A stretch of 64,000 nt of DNA from Zingiber officinale (lineage: Eukaryota > Streptophyta > Magnoliopsida > Zingiberales > Zingiberaceae), in assembly GCF_018446385.1 (NCBI RefSeq), contig NC_055986.1, positions 82,545,659 to 82,609,658 of the forward strand, given 5' to 3'. Below the pieces are notes generated by a model. That model made no database searches. It saw nothing but the letters and a program-made list of their open reading frames with translations, and was not told the DNA's origin. Positions 47,683 through 58,529 of this stretch are shown here, piece after piece; position 1 is the stretch's first letter; the number at the start of each line of letters is the position of its first letter. Position numbers and translations under genes: made by a program.

Positions 47683-48130
47683 TAAGACAATGATGAAAAA
47701 CCGTTATAAAAAGCCCAAAAAATTCGTTGTAAATAGACGCGTTCAGAAAGATAGGACTCACAAAAGACAATAATGTTTAACCGTTGTCATTTTAAGGAAA
47801 AGACAACGGTTACTAACCATTATCTTTTGAGGACCCTATCTTTCTCAATGCGTTGATTTACAATGAATTTTTTGGGCCTTTTATGACGATTTTTCACCGT
47901 TGTGTTTCAAGTGAAAAGACAACAGTTTATAACCATCCTCTTTGAGGAGCCTATTTTTCTCAATACGTCGATTTACAATGATTTTTAACAATGAATTTTC
48001 ATCGTAGTGTTTCAAGTGATAAGATAACAGTTTATAACTGTTGTCTTTGAACGACCTATGTTTCCCAACACGTTAATTTAACACAATTTTTTTGATCTTA
48101 GACAATAGCCCGTTTTCGTTTGTATTGAAA
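47665..48130. repeat. Decayed CACTA-like terminus with tandem subterminal units
   Basis: The left edge reads ACTTCAACAAAACTGCTATAAGACAA, a worn version of the end at 49145 (CACTATAACAAAATTGCTAAAAGACAA). Two to three units of about 105-115 bp follow, each with AAAAGACAACGGTTTATAACC, a TCTCAATGCGTTGATTTACAATGA phrase split by changes, and CACCGTTGTGTTTCAAGTG. The matching right end was not found, so whether this is a whole element is open. Confidence 0.5.
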
Positions 48131-48574
48131 AGAATAAAACCATTAACAATTTAACCGTTATGTTTTTTACCATTGTCATTTTTAATACATACTAGAGAAC
48201 AATAAATCATTGTCTATACAATAATTTACCAATGTTGTGTTTTTATTATATATCATACAACAATATTAAAAAATTATAGAAAACATATATGCAAGTGTAT
48301 TGTAGCAATATAAAATATAAATTCATATCATCCCATTTTAAATGATCACTCCTTAATTACAAACATATACATAATACTTGTAGCAAAATAACTACACATC
48401 AGATTGATGCTTGATCACTATACTAAAAGTTCATCATAACCAAAACATTTATAGATTACAACACATCATATGTGTAGTCTTGTATGTATATCCAAAGAAT
48501 TTCAATACATGAGTGAAAATACCTAAGGAGCATCTGGATGCCATAAATGATGAGTTCAAGTTGTACGTTGCCAC

Positions 48575-48781
48575 TAGGGGTGAGCATTCGGTCCATAAAT
48601 TAACTTAATTAACCGAAAACTGATTTAGTGTTGACTAACCGAATCAAATCAAAGTTTTACTAAAATTGAATTAACCGAATCGGCTATTTCGGTTAACACC
48701 GAATTAACTAAATTTATTTAAAATAACAATAACAAGAATTTATATAAAATTAATATCAAATTAACCGAATGTTCACCCCTA
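48575..48781. mobile_element. hAT-type MITE
   Basis: 207 bp with terminal inverted repeats TAGGGGTGAGCATTCGGT and ACCGAATGTTCACCCCTA (one mismatch region), flanked by 8-bp duplications GTTGCCAC (48567-48574) and ATTGCCAC (48782-48789). The interior is A/T-rich with several AACCGAAT repeats. The 8-bp duplication and the CAGGGG-like ends point to the hAT superfamily. It has no coding capacity. Confidence 0.85.
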
Positions 48782-49144
48782 ATTGCCACACCATTATGAA
48801 CTATGCCCATGCATGCCCCAAGGGATTGAATCCTGCAAAGCAAATCGAGTCAATCAAGAAGCTTCAACTTCAATGAACTAGCCCCAATGCACCATTTGTT
48901 CCTTCTAAAAATTAGCATCAATTTGTGAATCAAAATAAAAGCTCTGCACTTCCATCTAACATTTGGGAGATGTCACAACTGTTTAAATATTTGGTACTCA
49001 TACTGCTTCTTATTGTCTTTTTAGTGATTTGAGAAGTAAAATCTATTGCATTCAATAGTTTCGTACTCATTATGCTGTTAACATTCATGAGGAAACTTTT
49101 AGGCAGGTATTCTTTATTAGGGAAATATCAATGTTTGAAACTAT

Positions 49145-49360
49145 CACTATAACAAAATTGCTAAAAGACAATATCATAAAAATAACGATTTTAAGAAAAA
49201 TTATTATAAATTTGATAAAAGACAACGATTTTTCAAAATCATTATCTTTAAATATTTTTTTTTTCTTCAATGATTGAGACAACAATTATAAACCGTGAAA
49301 TTATAAGATGTATTTTTCTCACCTCAAAACTAACATTAGAAATTTATCCACAATTAACCG
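49145..49360. mobile_element. CACTA-type left terminus
   Basis: It starts CACTATAACAAAATTGC and continues with GACAACGATTTTT-type subterminal repeats (49170-49300). Similar AATCGTTGTC repeats lie near 56560-56750, so this could be the left end of one transposon that spans the captured gene fragments. The right terminus at 56779 differs (CACTACAAGAAAT), so the pairing is uncertain. Confidence 0.5.
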
Positions 49361-49613
49361 TTGTTATAATTATTGTATTAATCTTGCCTAAAAATTCCAT
49401 CAAAAATTGACAGCATCAAAACTTTGACAGCAAAAGTTCTTAAGCCTCGTGCCCCTTTCAGAAAAATTAAACTTCCATCCTCCTCCTCCTCCATATTGGA
49501 TTCTCCTCTTCGATCTCATCTCTTCCCCTTCCTTCTTCGAGTCCTTGATCTACGCCTTCCCTGCCCCTTGGCAACTCCTCCCTCCATGCTACTCGCCAAC
49601 GAACTCCATCGCC

Positions 49614-52600
49614 TGATAGGAACCCGGGGGCTTATCATGTGAAAAAAATCGAAAGAGAAAAATGAAAAGGGTATAGGGTGATCACTTCGAGGGGATCGAC
49701 TTCCAATAATCAAATGAAATTGATTAACTAAAAGGGAAATTACTTGTCCTCTAAAATTACATAATGTCTCTTTAAATAGAAACCTAAACTACATTTTCAA
49801 AAGAAAAGGTCTAAAATAAAATAAAAATACATTTTCAAGAGAAAATGTCTTATTAAAACTTATCTAAAAAAAAGAGAAAAAGTCTAAAACTTATTTTAGA
49901 AAAGGAAATAAAGTTAAAGGATGTATTTGAATAGATCCATTAAAGGATCCTATCATTCCACCGCCCTTCAAAACAATCTTGTCCTCAAGGTTGTTTAGCA
50001 ATAAACTCTGGAACATTTTCTTGAATGGTATCATATAATTTATAAGTACTGCTCAGATTCTAACTTCGGATGCATCGGGTTCAATGACAAATTGCTTATT
50101 AGGTAGTGCAAGAATTAGTATTGTCATCATAGTCTCCTTTAAATTTTGGAATACCTTTTTTGCTTCAAGACATCATCTAAATGCATTTGCGAGACCCAGA
50201 AAATCACGTAATGCCTTGATACTCTTTAGGATGGACCACTCCATCATAACTAGCACCTTTGAGGGATTAGTAGCTACTCCTTTTTGGCTTACAATATGAC
50301 CAAGGTATTCCACCTTAGTTGTCCCAAAGCTGCACTTAACTCTTTTCATAGAAAGAGAATGCTCACGCAAAAGAGTAAGTAGGAGGTAAGACTTGAAGAT
50401 ATCATTCAGCAAATTTTGGAATGTAGAAGGTGCATTAGTTAAACCGAAAGGCATGACTCAAAATTTATAATGACCATCATGAGTCTGAAAGGCTGTTTTT
50501 GGAATATTTGGCTGATGGATTCTTATCTGATGGAAGCCTGAGCGAAGATTCAACTTTGAGAAGAATGAGGAACCTCCTAATTCATCAAGTAATTCATCAA
50601 TGATGATGATGGGGTACTTGTCTTTCACTATAATTTTATTAAGTGCTTGGTAATTTACACACATTCGTCAATTTCCGTCTTTCTTTTGTACAAGCAATAT
50701 TAGAGAAGAATATGGAATTACACTTGAGCGAACGATACCAGCCTAAAGCATCTCTTGTACAATCTTCTCAATTTCCTCCTGTATGTAAGGGTAGCGATAA
50801 GGCCTAACATTTGCTTTAGGATCTTTTTTGATGGAGAGTTGCATGAGAAAAATGGAGCAATCTTTCTTTAATAACTGCTCTGCGTGATAACTACTGATTG
50901 ATGTGATAGTATCTTGTCTCTTGCCTCTGATACAAACTTCTTTTCCTTGATCTTAGAAGCACATTGGTAGTTGAGAGAAATTGCATATTATGTCTGCTAA
51001 TGTTCTCAACCATTGTGCTCCAAGTACAACATCGCATCCATCTAGGGGAAGAAGAAAGAGATCTGTCATTAATCATAATTTGGTAAGAAAATTTTAATAC
51101 TATTGCACTTTTCTGGACTTGTAAGTGATCTTCCATCCGCCACCTTAACATCAAATGTAGATGTTTGCTCTATTTTTTGTTTAAGCCTGTTTGCCAAGGT
51201 TGAGTCTAGAAAATTGTTGGTGCTTCCTGAATCTATAAGTATCATTACTGGTTGTTTTTTAATGAATCCTTTTACCTTCATCGTTTGCGAAGTTTGTAGT
51301 CCTTCTAAGGCATGAACTGATATTGCCATAGAGTCATATTGTACTTCATTGATATTATCTTGTGTTTCACCTTCATCGAAATCATCTTCTTCCTCAGAGT
51401 TCTCTATTGGTTCAATCATCAATATCCTCTTTTGCTTGCATTGATAACTACGGTGCCACTTTTCATCGCAATGCCAGCATAATCCCTTTGTCATTCTTTC
51501 CTTGATCTCTTCTTTTTTCAATCTACGGGATGTTGAACAATGCGATGTGTTTTCATGAATTGCCTTATTATTTCTTCTTCCTTCCTCATTGATCTTCTCT
51601 TCTTGTAGTCGTGCAAAGGATAAGGCAGCCTTCATGGTGCGGGGTTGATTCATTTTTACTTCTCGTCGTATATCAAAGCGAAGTCCTTCAATAAAAGTGC
51701 CTAGTAATTGCTTTTCTGACCAATCACCAGTTCGATTAGAGAGTCGCTCGAATCGTCCTTGGTACTCCAGTACAGTTGTAGTCTGTCGAATTTTGACCAA
51801 TTATCCATCAACATTTTCATAACCGGAGGGATTAAATCGATTGATGAGTTCTTCTTTGAATACCTCCCATTTTGGAGGCCCATGGCATGCTTCAAGCCAG
51901 TCATACCATTGGATGACATCGCCTTCGAGGTTTATAGATGCTAGTTCGACCTTTGCATTGCTGTGGAAGCGAAAATAATTTTCAACCCTTGAAATTCATC
52001 CAATCGGATCATTGTTCTCCCAACGAGGAAATTCCACCTTCATACATGAAAGGTTGTGCTCTCGATCTTTATTTGAGTTTGCTCCTTGGTTATATTGTTG
52101 TTGTCGAGATTGCTGATTTATTCCTTTTTTGATTAGTATGTTTGTGCTAGAATCTACTTCTAAACGATCCTTCAATTCTTGCACTATTGTGACCAACGAT
52201 GCCATAGTTTTTTCGAGTTTATCCATCCTTATTTCGTGCTTAGCTTCAAATTCCAGAGCCCATTTGGCGTTAGGATGAGATCCTTCGGTCGTCATGTCAG
52301 AGTGAATTTTCTTCTCTTGAAGTCGAGTTAAGACCATGCACTTGTTGAAGTTGCTGCGAGATACTATAGGACAATGATGAAGTGAACGTGCTTTGATATC
52401 AAGTTGATGGGAACCCGGGGGCCTATCACGTGAAAAAATCGAAAGAAAAAAAATGAAAAGAGGATAGAGTGATCACTTCGACGGGATCGACCTCCAATCA
52501 TTTAAATTGATTAACTAAAAGAGAAATTATTTATCCTCTAAAATTACATAACGTCTCTTTAAATAGAAATCTAAATTATCTCTTCAAAAGAAAAGGTCTA

Positions 52601-52711
52601 ATATAAAATATATTTTCAAGAGAAAAGGTCTTATTAAAATTTATCTTAAAAAAAAATTTAAAACTTATTTTAAAAAAGAAAATAAAATTAAATGTTTATT
52701 TGAATAGATCC
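49614..52711 (-). mobile_element. Small deleted Ty3/gypsy element G, antisense
   Basis: LTRs are 49614-49955 (TGATAGGAACCC to GGATCCTATCA) and 52405 to about 52711, the latter lacking the last 17 or so bases. On the minus strand a decayed primer site TTGATATCAAAGC follows the 5' LTR at 52390-52404, and GAAGGGCGGTGGAA precedes the 3' LTR. The interior of 2.45 kb encodes gag, protease and most of RT. The frame then jumps to the last few codons of pol, so RNase H and integrase are deleted. The truncated right LTR hides the target duplication. Confidence 0.85.
50080..52337 (-). pseudogene. Element G gag-protease-RT remnant
   Basis: The gag N-terminus at 52337 reads MVLTRLQEKKI with a coiled-coil-like stretch. 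The next part (51069-51800) has FERLSNRTGDWSEKQLLG, a knuckle CWHCDEKWHRSYQC, and the protease DSGSTNNFLDS near 51200. RT follows: CVNYQALNKIIVKDKYPI and SSFFSKLNLRSGFHQI at 50458-50664, then MPFGLTNAPSTFQ at 50400-50454. The region with the YVDD box is lost, because the text passes from FQNLLNDIF straight to the later LLREHSLSMKRVKCSF. Several frameshifts are present. Confidence 0.85.
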
Positions 52712-52972
52712 TTCCACCTCCTCAGCCCCACGATCTTCTTCCACTCCGATCTCCTTCCTCCCTCCGCGATCGACTTCCATGTCGCCGCTGACCACACCTT
52801 CGCCTTCGATTGCTTCATGATCGACTTCCAACGCCGTTAAGCTCGCTTAGGTTATCTCAGACGCAGACAGATCTAATGAAGTAATCGAGATCTAAGTGAG
52901 CCCTAGTTCTACTCATTGTCTTCTTGAGTTCATTGTGAATGGGGCTTTCTCATTCACATCTTCCATTTTCAG

Positions 52973-53250
52973 GAGTTGTTCATGAAGTGCACACTGGATT
53001 CCATATTCAAAATAGTTTGGGGGTAGAACTGAGCACGCTGTCCGATCAAGCAAAGAAGGGAGGGCTTTCGCGAAGGCCTTCGATGATTCAAGTGCTTAAG
53101 TGCTTGTGAGCTACTTTGATGTGATCTGGAAAGTCAAGAGGTTTTTGAATGTAGGCTCAGAAACCCAAATCAAGAAGAACCTCAAAGCCATCGATGATTT
53201 CGTCTACAAACTGATTGATGCAAAGATTCAACAGAAGTCTAAACCACCTT
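52973..53250 (+). pseudogene. Exon fragment of a CYP704-like cytochrome P450
   Basis: After an acceptor-like TTTTCAG at 52966-52972 the translation reads ELFMKCTLDSIFKI, a one-base shift, GVELSTLSDQAKK, a further shift, AFAKAFDD, then YFDVIWKVKRFLNVGSETQ and IDDFVYKLIDAKIQQ. This is the mid-region of long-chain fatty-acid omega-hydroxylase P450s of the CYP86/CYP704 clan, upstream of the oxygen-binding helix. The heme-binding region is not present. It ends by running into PFP-beta sequence near 53237-53250 with no spacer, so it is a captured piece rather than a decayed local gene. Confidence 0.8.
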
Positions 53251-53632
53251 AACCATCCTCTTCCTTCAGTCCTCAAGTCTCCCTTCAAGCTCCTTGATGG
53301 CCCCAAGAGCTCCACCGCCAGAAACTCAGGTACCTACTTGGCCATTGCACAACATCATCCAGATCTGATTGATGGATGGAGGTTTACTTGCATCTTTGAT
53401 GAATTTTCCTTTTTTGGACGTTAATGCTGTCAACTTTGGTACTTGTAGATGAGATCGCCAAGCTATTTCCTAACCTATTTGGTCAGCCATCGGCAAAGCT
53501 GGTGCTGGCCGGCTCGGACCCTTCAGATTTGCCCTCAAGCCTGAAGATATGGGGTTGTATTGTCTAGTGGCCAAGCTCCAGGTGGACACAATGTGATATC
53601 TAGGATGTTTGATGAGCCTCTATTTCGTTAAC
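53237..53632 (+). pseudogene. PFP-BETA: Two-exon fragment of PFP beta subunit
   Basis: Exon piece 53237-53331 reads HPLPSVLKSPFKLLDGPKSS. A GT-AG intron (about 53332-53451) follows. Exon piece 53452-53632 reads EIAKLFPNLFGQPSAK, then SLKI, a one-base insertion, and VVLSSGQAPGGHNVIS. These are the N-terminal residues of pyrophosphate-dependent phosphofructokinase beta subunit, a cytosolic glycolytic enzyme, including the GGQAPGGHN pyrophosphate/substrate loop (here SGQAPGGHN). The intron is kept, so capture was from genomic DNA. The fragment ends before the catalytic TIDGD region. Confidence 0.85.
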
Positions 53633-54170
53633 ATCTCGTGCTTGATCTTACTTATTCTTAATCGAGGGCTTGTTGTTTTATTTTTGTCATTGCCAAGCTA
53701 TACTTTATATTAATTATAGTCATTGTAATTCTAGTTATTCCATGACGAAGAAATAGACAAAATCTGTTAGATAAAGCTCCAATGCTAGTTTGGAAACTAA
53801 GAGCATTTACTTATGGATGCGTTATAATTATATCAAAATAATGTGATCAGCAATTGGATTGGTAACACTGTAGGAGTCTTAATGTGTTAATTATATATGT
53901 ATATTGTAGTTGTATGCCTATAGGAGTCTTAATGTATACTGTAGGAGTCTTAATGTGTTAATTATGTATGTTGTAGTTGTTTTGCAGATCTACTATGAAA
54001 TGATTGGAAATGTAATGATAGATGCTCGTTCAACTAGAAAATATTACCACTTTAATCTCATAAACTTCTGACAATAAATTGATACTAAATAGTTTTCCAA
54101 TGTAAAATAAAGAATACCTCATAAGGTGGAGAAAGTATTTTGGAAATGTTTTTCTTATCATGTATTGCAG

Positions 54171-54302
54171 TGTGCTTGTGGATCGAATTACCTTAGAGTG
54201 GAGGCTGCTCTATGGAAGGATAATCAAAATAGTAGTAATTCTTTTAGAAAAGAGTGACCCAGGTCTTGCTGTGGAATATGAGCAAATCTCTGAAGCATAC
54301 GA
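54171..54302 (+). pseudogene. Exon-like segment of unidentified origin
   Basis: Between an acceptor-like TGTATTGCAG and a donor-like GTAAGT, one frame is open for 43 codons: VDRITLEWRLLYGRIIKIVV, then LLEKSDPGLAVEYEQISEAY. The clean splice signals and protein-like composition suggest a third captured exon. I do not recognise the family. It lies between the PFP-beta and LON2 pieces on the same strand. Confidence 0.5.
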
Positions 54303-54872
54303 GTAAGTCCTTCCAGGCTAATGGTTTTCTTATGTAGTCTTATTGCTAATGGTTATTTCAAACTTGTGCAATTTTCTTGTTGGCAATACTTTACTTTGAA
54401 TGCAGCCATTTGCATCTTGACTTGTTTCTTTTCTACCTTTACATTAGATGTTGTGAGCTACATTTTTTTATGCTTATTGCTTGATTATGCTCATAACTAT
54501 TCAGATATAAATTGCAGTAGCATTTATTCATAGAAATGTTTGATAGCTGTACGTTGGCCAACAATATTGGTATGTTAATGTTTTTCATTGTATTAAATAA
54601 CTCAATGATGAATGACTTAGAAGGGATATATGTTGTCTATTAAGATAAATCATGAGCTAATAGAAAAGTTGGATTAAGAAAAACCTCTTGAGAAATAAAT
54701 ACTAGTAAATGTGTCGATGGACCACTGGCAGGGCATAGGTCTATTTAGCCTTGGCCTAATGTGACATCACCTCTTGAGAAGTAAATACTAGTAACCAAAT
54801 ATGTTTGATTACATATTGGCTTGTTATTTCACCTAACATACACCATCCGTATTTCATTTAATTAATCTGCAG

Positions 54873-55384
54873 AGAGTGGTTGTCAGCAATCCAATTATGC
54901 TGCTTGATGAAATTGATCAAATGGGTTCTAATATCGAGGGGATCCAACATCCGCATTATTGGAAGTTCTTGATCCCGAACAAAATAAAACTTTCAATGAT
55001 CAGTATCCTCAATTATGCTAGCTAAATTTCTATTATGTACAACTTCCCTACTAGCTGGAAGGATACATTTAGTAAAATACTATTTAAATGAGTGTCTTTT
55101 CAATTCTCATGTTAATCTAATTATTTCTTAATTGCTTTATTGCAAAAATTCCATAACTTGTTTTTCAGTTATTTGAATGTTCCTTTTGATCTATCAAAGG
55201 TAATTTTTGTTGCAACTGCAAAAAGAATTCAACCTATTCCTCCTCCACTCTTAGATCGAATGAAAGTCATTGAGTTTCTTGGCTATACACCTGAAGAAAA
55301 ACTAAAGATAGCTCTCAAGCATCTTACACCACGAGTCTTAGAGCAGCATGGAATAAGCTCTCAGTTCCTTCAAATTCCTTAGGT
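54873..55384 (+). pseudogene. LON2: Two-exon fragment of peroxisomal Lon protease
   Basis: Exon 54873-55002 reads VVVSNPIMLLDEIDQMGS, a one-base shift, then DPTSALLEVLDPEQNKTFND. The intron 55003-55168 is GT-AG and in phase (CA/T makes the next His). Exon 55169-55384 reads YLNVPFDLSKVIFVATA, PIPPPLLDRMKVIEFLGYTPEEKL and ISSQFLQIP, ending in a TAG where a Glu codon precedes a donor-like GTATAT. This is the Walker B to sensor part of the AAA+ module of plant LON2 (peroxisomal ATP-dependent protease). Neither the substrate-binding nor the protease domain is present. Natural intron positions show genomic capture. Confidence 0.88.
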
Positions 55385-55389
55385 ATATT

Positions 55390-56540
55390 TTCATCAAATT
55401 TAGTTTTGTTAGATTAGAAACAAACTTCTTCAAATACTAAAATTTTTATTAAGGTATCTAGTATGAAAGTTTTAACAATTTTAGGCATAAAAATGTTTTT
55501 GCTCACTAGAAATCGAACTATTTAATAGTTCCTTTTATAGTTTGGATCTTCTTTAGTTGCATATGACAAAGATGATACTACTAGTAATTCCGCATTAAAA
55601 ATTCTAGTTTTTCTTTATGTTCACTAGTAGTAGTAGAATTCTAATTATGTAAAAACAAGTCATTTGAATAGTAGCATAACTTTTTTAATCACTTAGAATG
55701 CACATGGAACTTAAATCACGTGCCGATTTGCAAATATGTATCCCATAGGTAGAGATAAAATGCTTAGTTTGTTCATGAAGACAAGAAAACTTGAGCACGC
55801 CTATTTATTTGTAGATTATGTAAATATGTGATTAAAGGTCAGATAAAATTTGGCATGAATAAATGTATGTGTGTATAATAATATCATTTTATGACTTATT
55901 TGTTGTCTATTTCACAAAAGTTCTTATGATTCACAAAGTCTTAATCAGCCCATATATCTGGAATATCACGCATGACTTCTAGTTGTCCATGCACTATGCT
56001 CCTTATTAGTCTAATTTAAAGGTACATTTATGATCTTCTGGAGTACCATTAGGAAAATGTTGTGAATATTTATTATAACTTTTCCTTGTATATTAGACTA
56101 CATATTTGATGAGTAGGAAATTTAGGTATTGAAACTCTTTTTGTATCCTCTTAATGTTTCTTAAGAAAAATGTAAATATATCCTCTTTACCCCAACCATA
56201 TATAGATTCAAGTCCAAAAATTAAACCCAGGTTGAATAAATATTGATTTCAGATATGATGAATGACTTGATCTGATCCGAATATTAGATCTAGGTTGAAT
56301 AAATATTGATTTTAGATAGGAAGATGATGCATGACTTGCTTTGATGATTTAAGATTTGAACATAGGTTAAAATCACCCAATAGTTTTATCTGTCCTCTCA
56401 ATAACTATCTGCAACTAGAAACAATCATGAATCACTGAAAATTTCTATATTCATATAAATAATATATTCTCGTTGGATAGATTACAAATAATTGAAGGTT
56501 CGAGCAACCTTGTTTAGTGTACAAGGTTATTCATGGAGTT
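55390..56540. other. A/T-rich DNA after the LON2 fragment, no gene seen
   Basis: It may include LON2 intron sequence just after 55384, since a donor-like GTATAT follows the exon. A phrase of about 50 bp around GATCTAGGTTGAATAAATATTGATTT is repeated at about 56225 and 56288. Nothing else is recognisable. Confidence 0.4.
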
Positions 56541-56544
56541 TTCA

Positions 56545-56779
56545 AAGTTAAAAAAAACAAGCTAATAGATAATGGTTTAAAAAAATTATTGTCTTTGACA
56601 TATATAAGACAACGGTCTTTAAAAAATCGTTGTTTTTGACATATATAAAAAAAATAATTTCTTAAAATCACTGGCAACGGCAATAGTTTTTAATAAAATC
56701 ATTGTTAAATAAAAAAAAAATAATTTTTCAAAAAATCGTTGTCTATTAGGTGTTGTTGAATCCTAAATTTCTTGTAGTG
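56545..56779. mobile_element. Short CACTA-derived element, or right end of a larger CACTA
   Basis: The right end reads GTTGAATCCTAAATTTCTTGTAGTG, almost the same as the right end of the CACTA at 17257 (GTAGAATCCCAATTTTCTTGTAGTG). The left part, AAAAAAACAAGCTAATAGATAATGG, resembles that element's left end without the CACTAC. Several AAATCGTTGTC/GACAACGG subterminal repeats lie between. Either a 235-bp MITE-like derivative or the end of a transposon that carries the gene fragments at 52973-55384. Confidence 0.6.
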
Positions 56780-58529
56780 AATGTCACATAGGGCTCTAAA
56801 ATTACTATCAAGTGTGTTACAAATGATCTCAATGCCTTTATTTTGTATTTGTTGATTAACTTAGTTTCAAAACATCCCACTGATTAAATAGAGTCAAATA
56901 ATTATTGCCCATCTCTCTTTGCTTTCCTTTCTTGCAATTTCAGGCACGCATTTGCCACTTTATCCCTTTTTATTTCTTTATGTTGGAATGGATGCATTGG
57001 ACATCGAAAAATGAAGGTTTGTTAGTAGCTGATATGGTTTGGAAAAAAACATTCCATGTGTCTTGATATGAAACACACCTACAAGTGCTAATAATATAGG
57101 ACTTAATCTACTGCACCTAATACCTAATAACATTTCTGATTCTCTTTCCTCCAACTAATATTGATTCTAATGTAACATTCATGTACTTATTTTAGCCCTG
57201 GGAAATTAGTTTAGATCAGCTCAATCTTGTTAGGGCTAGTTTTGGTTAGTCGAGCTGCTTTTGTATTTCCATTCTCATTTCTATCCAACCTAACAAAGAA
57301 ATCTCTAGATGATAGAATCATTTTCAAACAACAAGTGCGTATAAAATCATTTTCACTAAGTTCATTAGATTGATTTAGTAATAATTTCACACAAATTTAG
57401 ATAGATTATAATATGGTGGGTAGATCTCATGAGAGGTGCACTTGCTTATAATCAGGTTATCAAATTTGAAGTTTTTTTTTTTATATTTTTTCATGATAGA
57501 TCAATTAATATTAAATAAGGAGGCATAAATGCTTTCCCTGATTTATTATATGTCTAATTCAATCAAAATAGTAATGTTACATTATAATACATTTTTATAT
57601 ATTCAACTGATATTTATCACAATGCAGTTCTTTTGATAATCTAATTCAAATAGATGATTTGAAGAATGAAAGTATTTTCAATTTTCATTTAATTTAATAA
57701 ATTTGATAGTATATATCTATTGAACTTACAGTTTGCAAGATCTGGACACACTTAACTGTGAGCAAATGCAATTATGATCACTAGAACTAACTTTGTTGTG
57801 CTCTTCAGCACTGTGGTAAGTCTTTGTGTTTAGGGAAGTCTAAAATACATACTGAATCCTGTTATGTTTGCCACCTTCTGAATTTAAATTTGTTGCAATA
57901 TTCAAGCTAACTAAATAATCAACTTGGTGATTATCAAATGCACAAGCAGTTTTTTTTAAAAAATTTTTGGAGTGAATTTTTTATTTTTTTAGTACCTTAT
58001 GATGCCTCCTAGGTTTTTGGATTGATGACGAAGTTGCTCTTGAGATTCTTATTGTCGCATAATCCAAAGCACTTTAGCAACATATCCTTTAATCCATCAA
58101 CCCCCAAATCTCTCCTATTGTTGTTCATGGAGAATGGACAGGACTCGGAAGATGAAATAGGGGAACATATAGCTCAAACATCCAATCTTAGACTACTCCT
58201 CACAAAACCAACTCACACGATACATCTCCAATAGCAGAAGTTTGATGATGCATTCATGCATCCATTTTCTTGAGGATGCAATAGAAAGTATAGTCGTTGG
58301 TTATTTAAGTTTATGGTTTGGTATGACTGATATAGATTCTACTTATTTTAAAGTCATATACTCTTTTGTAGGAAAGAAATTATGTTACTAAGTGAATTTT
58401 TTGTTACTAGTTTGAATTTTTTTACTTAAGTGTGATGTTTATGGTTAATGTGATATTATAATTGCTTGAGTTTGATTGGATAATTATGTGTATGTGGTAT
58501 ATGTGTGTGGTATATGTGTGTGATATATG
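56780..58529. other. Unassigned DNA with a GTGTGTGGTATAT minisatellite at its right edge
   Basis: No supported gene. Intron-like signals occur (GCAATTTCAGGC near 56934; CTTCAG and GTAAGT near 57810-57825), and one frame at 58022-58234 is open for 70 codons without a recognisable family. The last 60 bases are three imperfect GGTATATGTGTGT units. Element D is inserted in this array, which resumes at 62538. Confidence 0.4.

Noticed and set aside
49424-49642. Possible N-terminal exon with a Ser/Pro/Leu-rich product
   Set aside because: No family match, CT-rich leader-like composition, and the frame ends inside the gypsy G LTR.
58022-58234. 70-codon frame near intron-like signals
   Set aside because: No recognisable motif and no support from neighbours; kept only as a note in the unassigned stretch.
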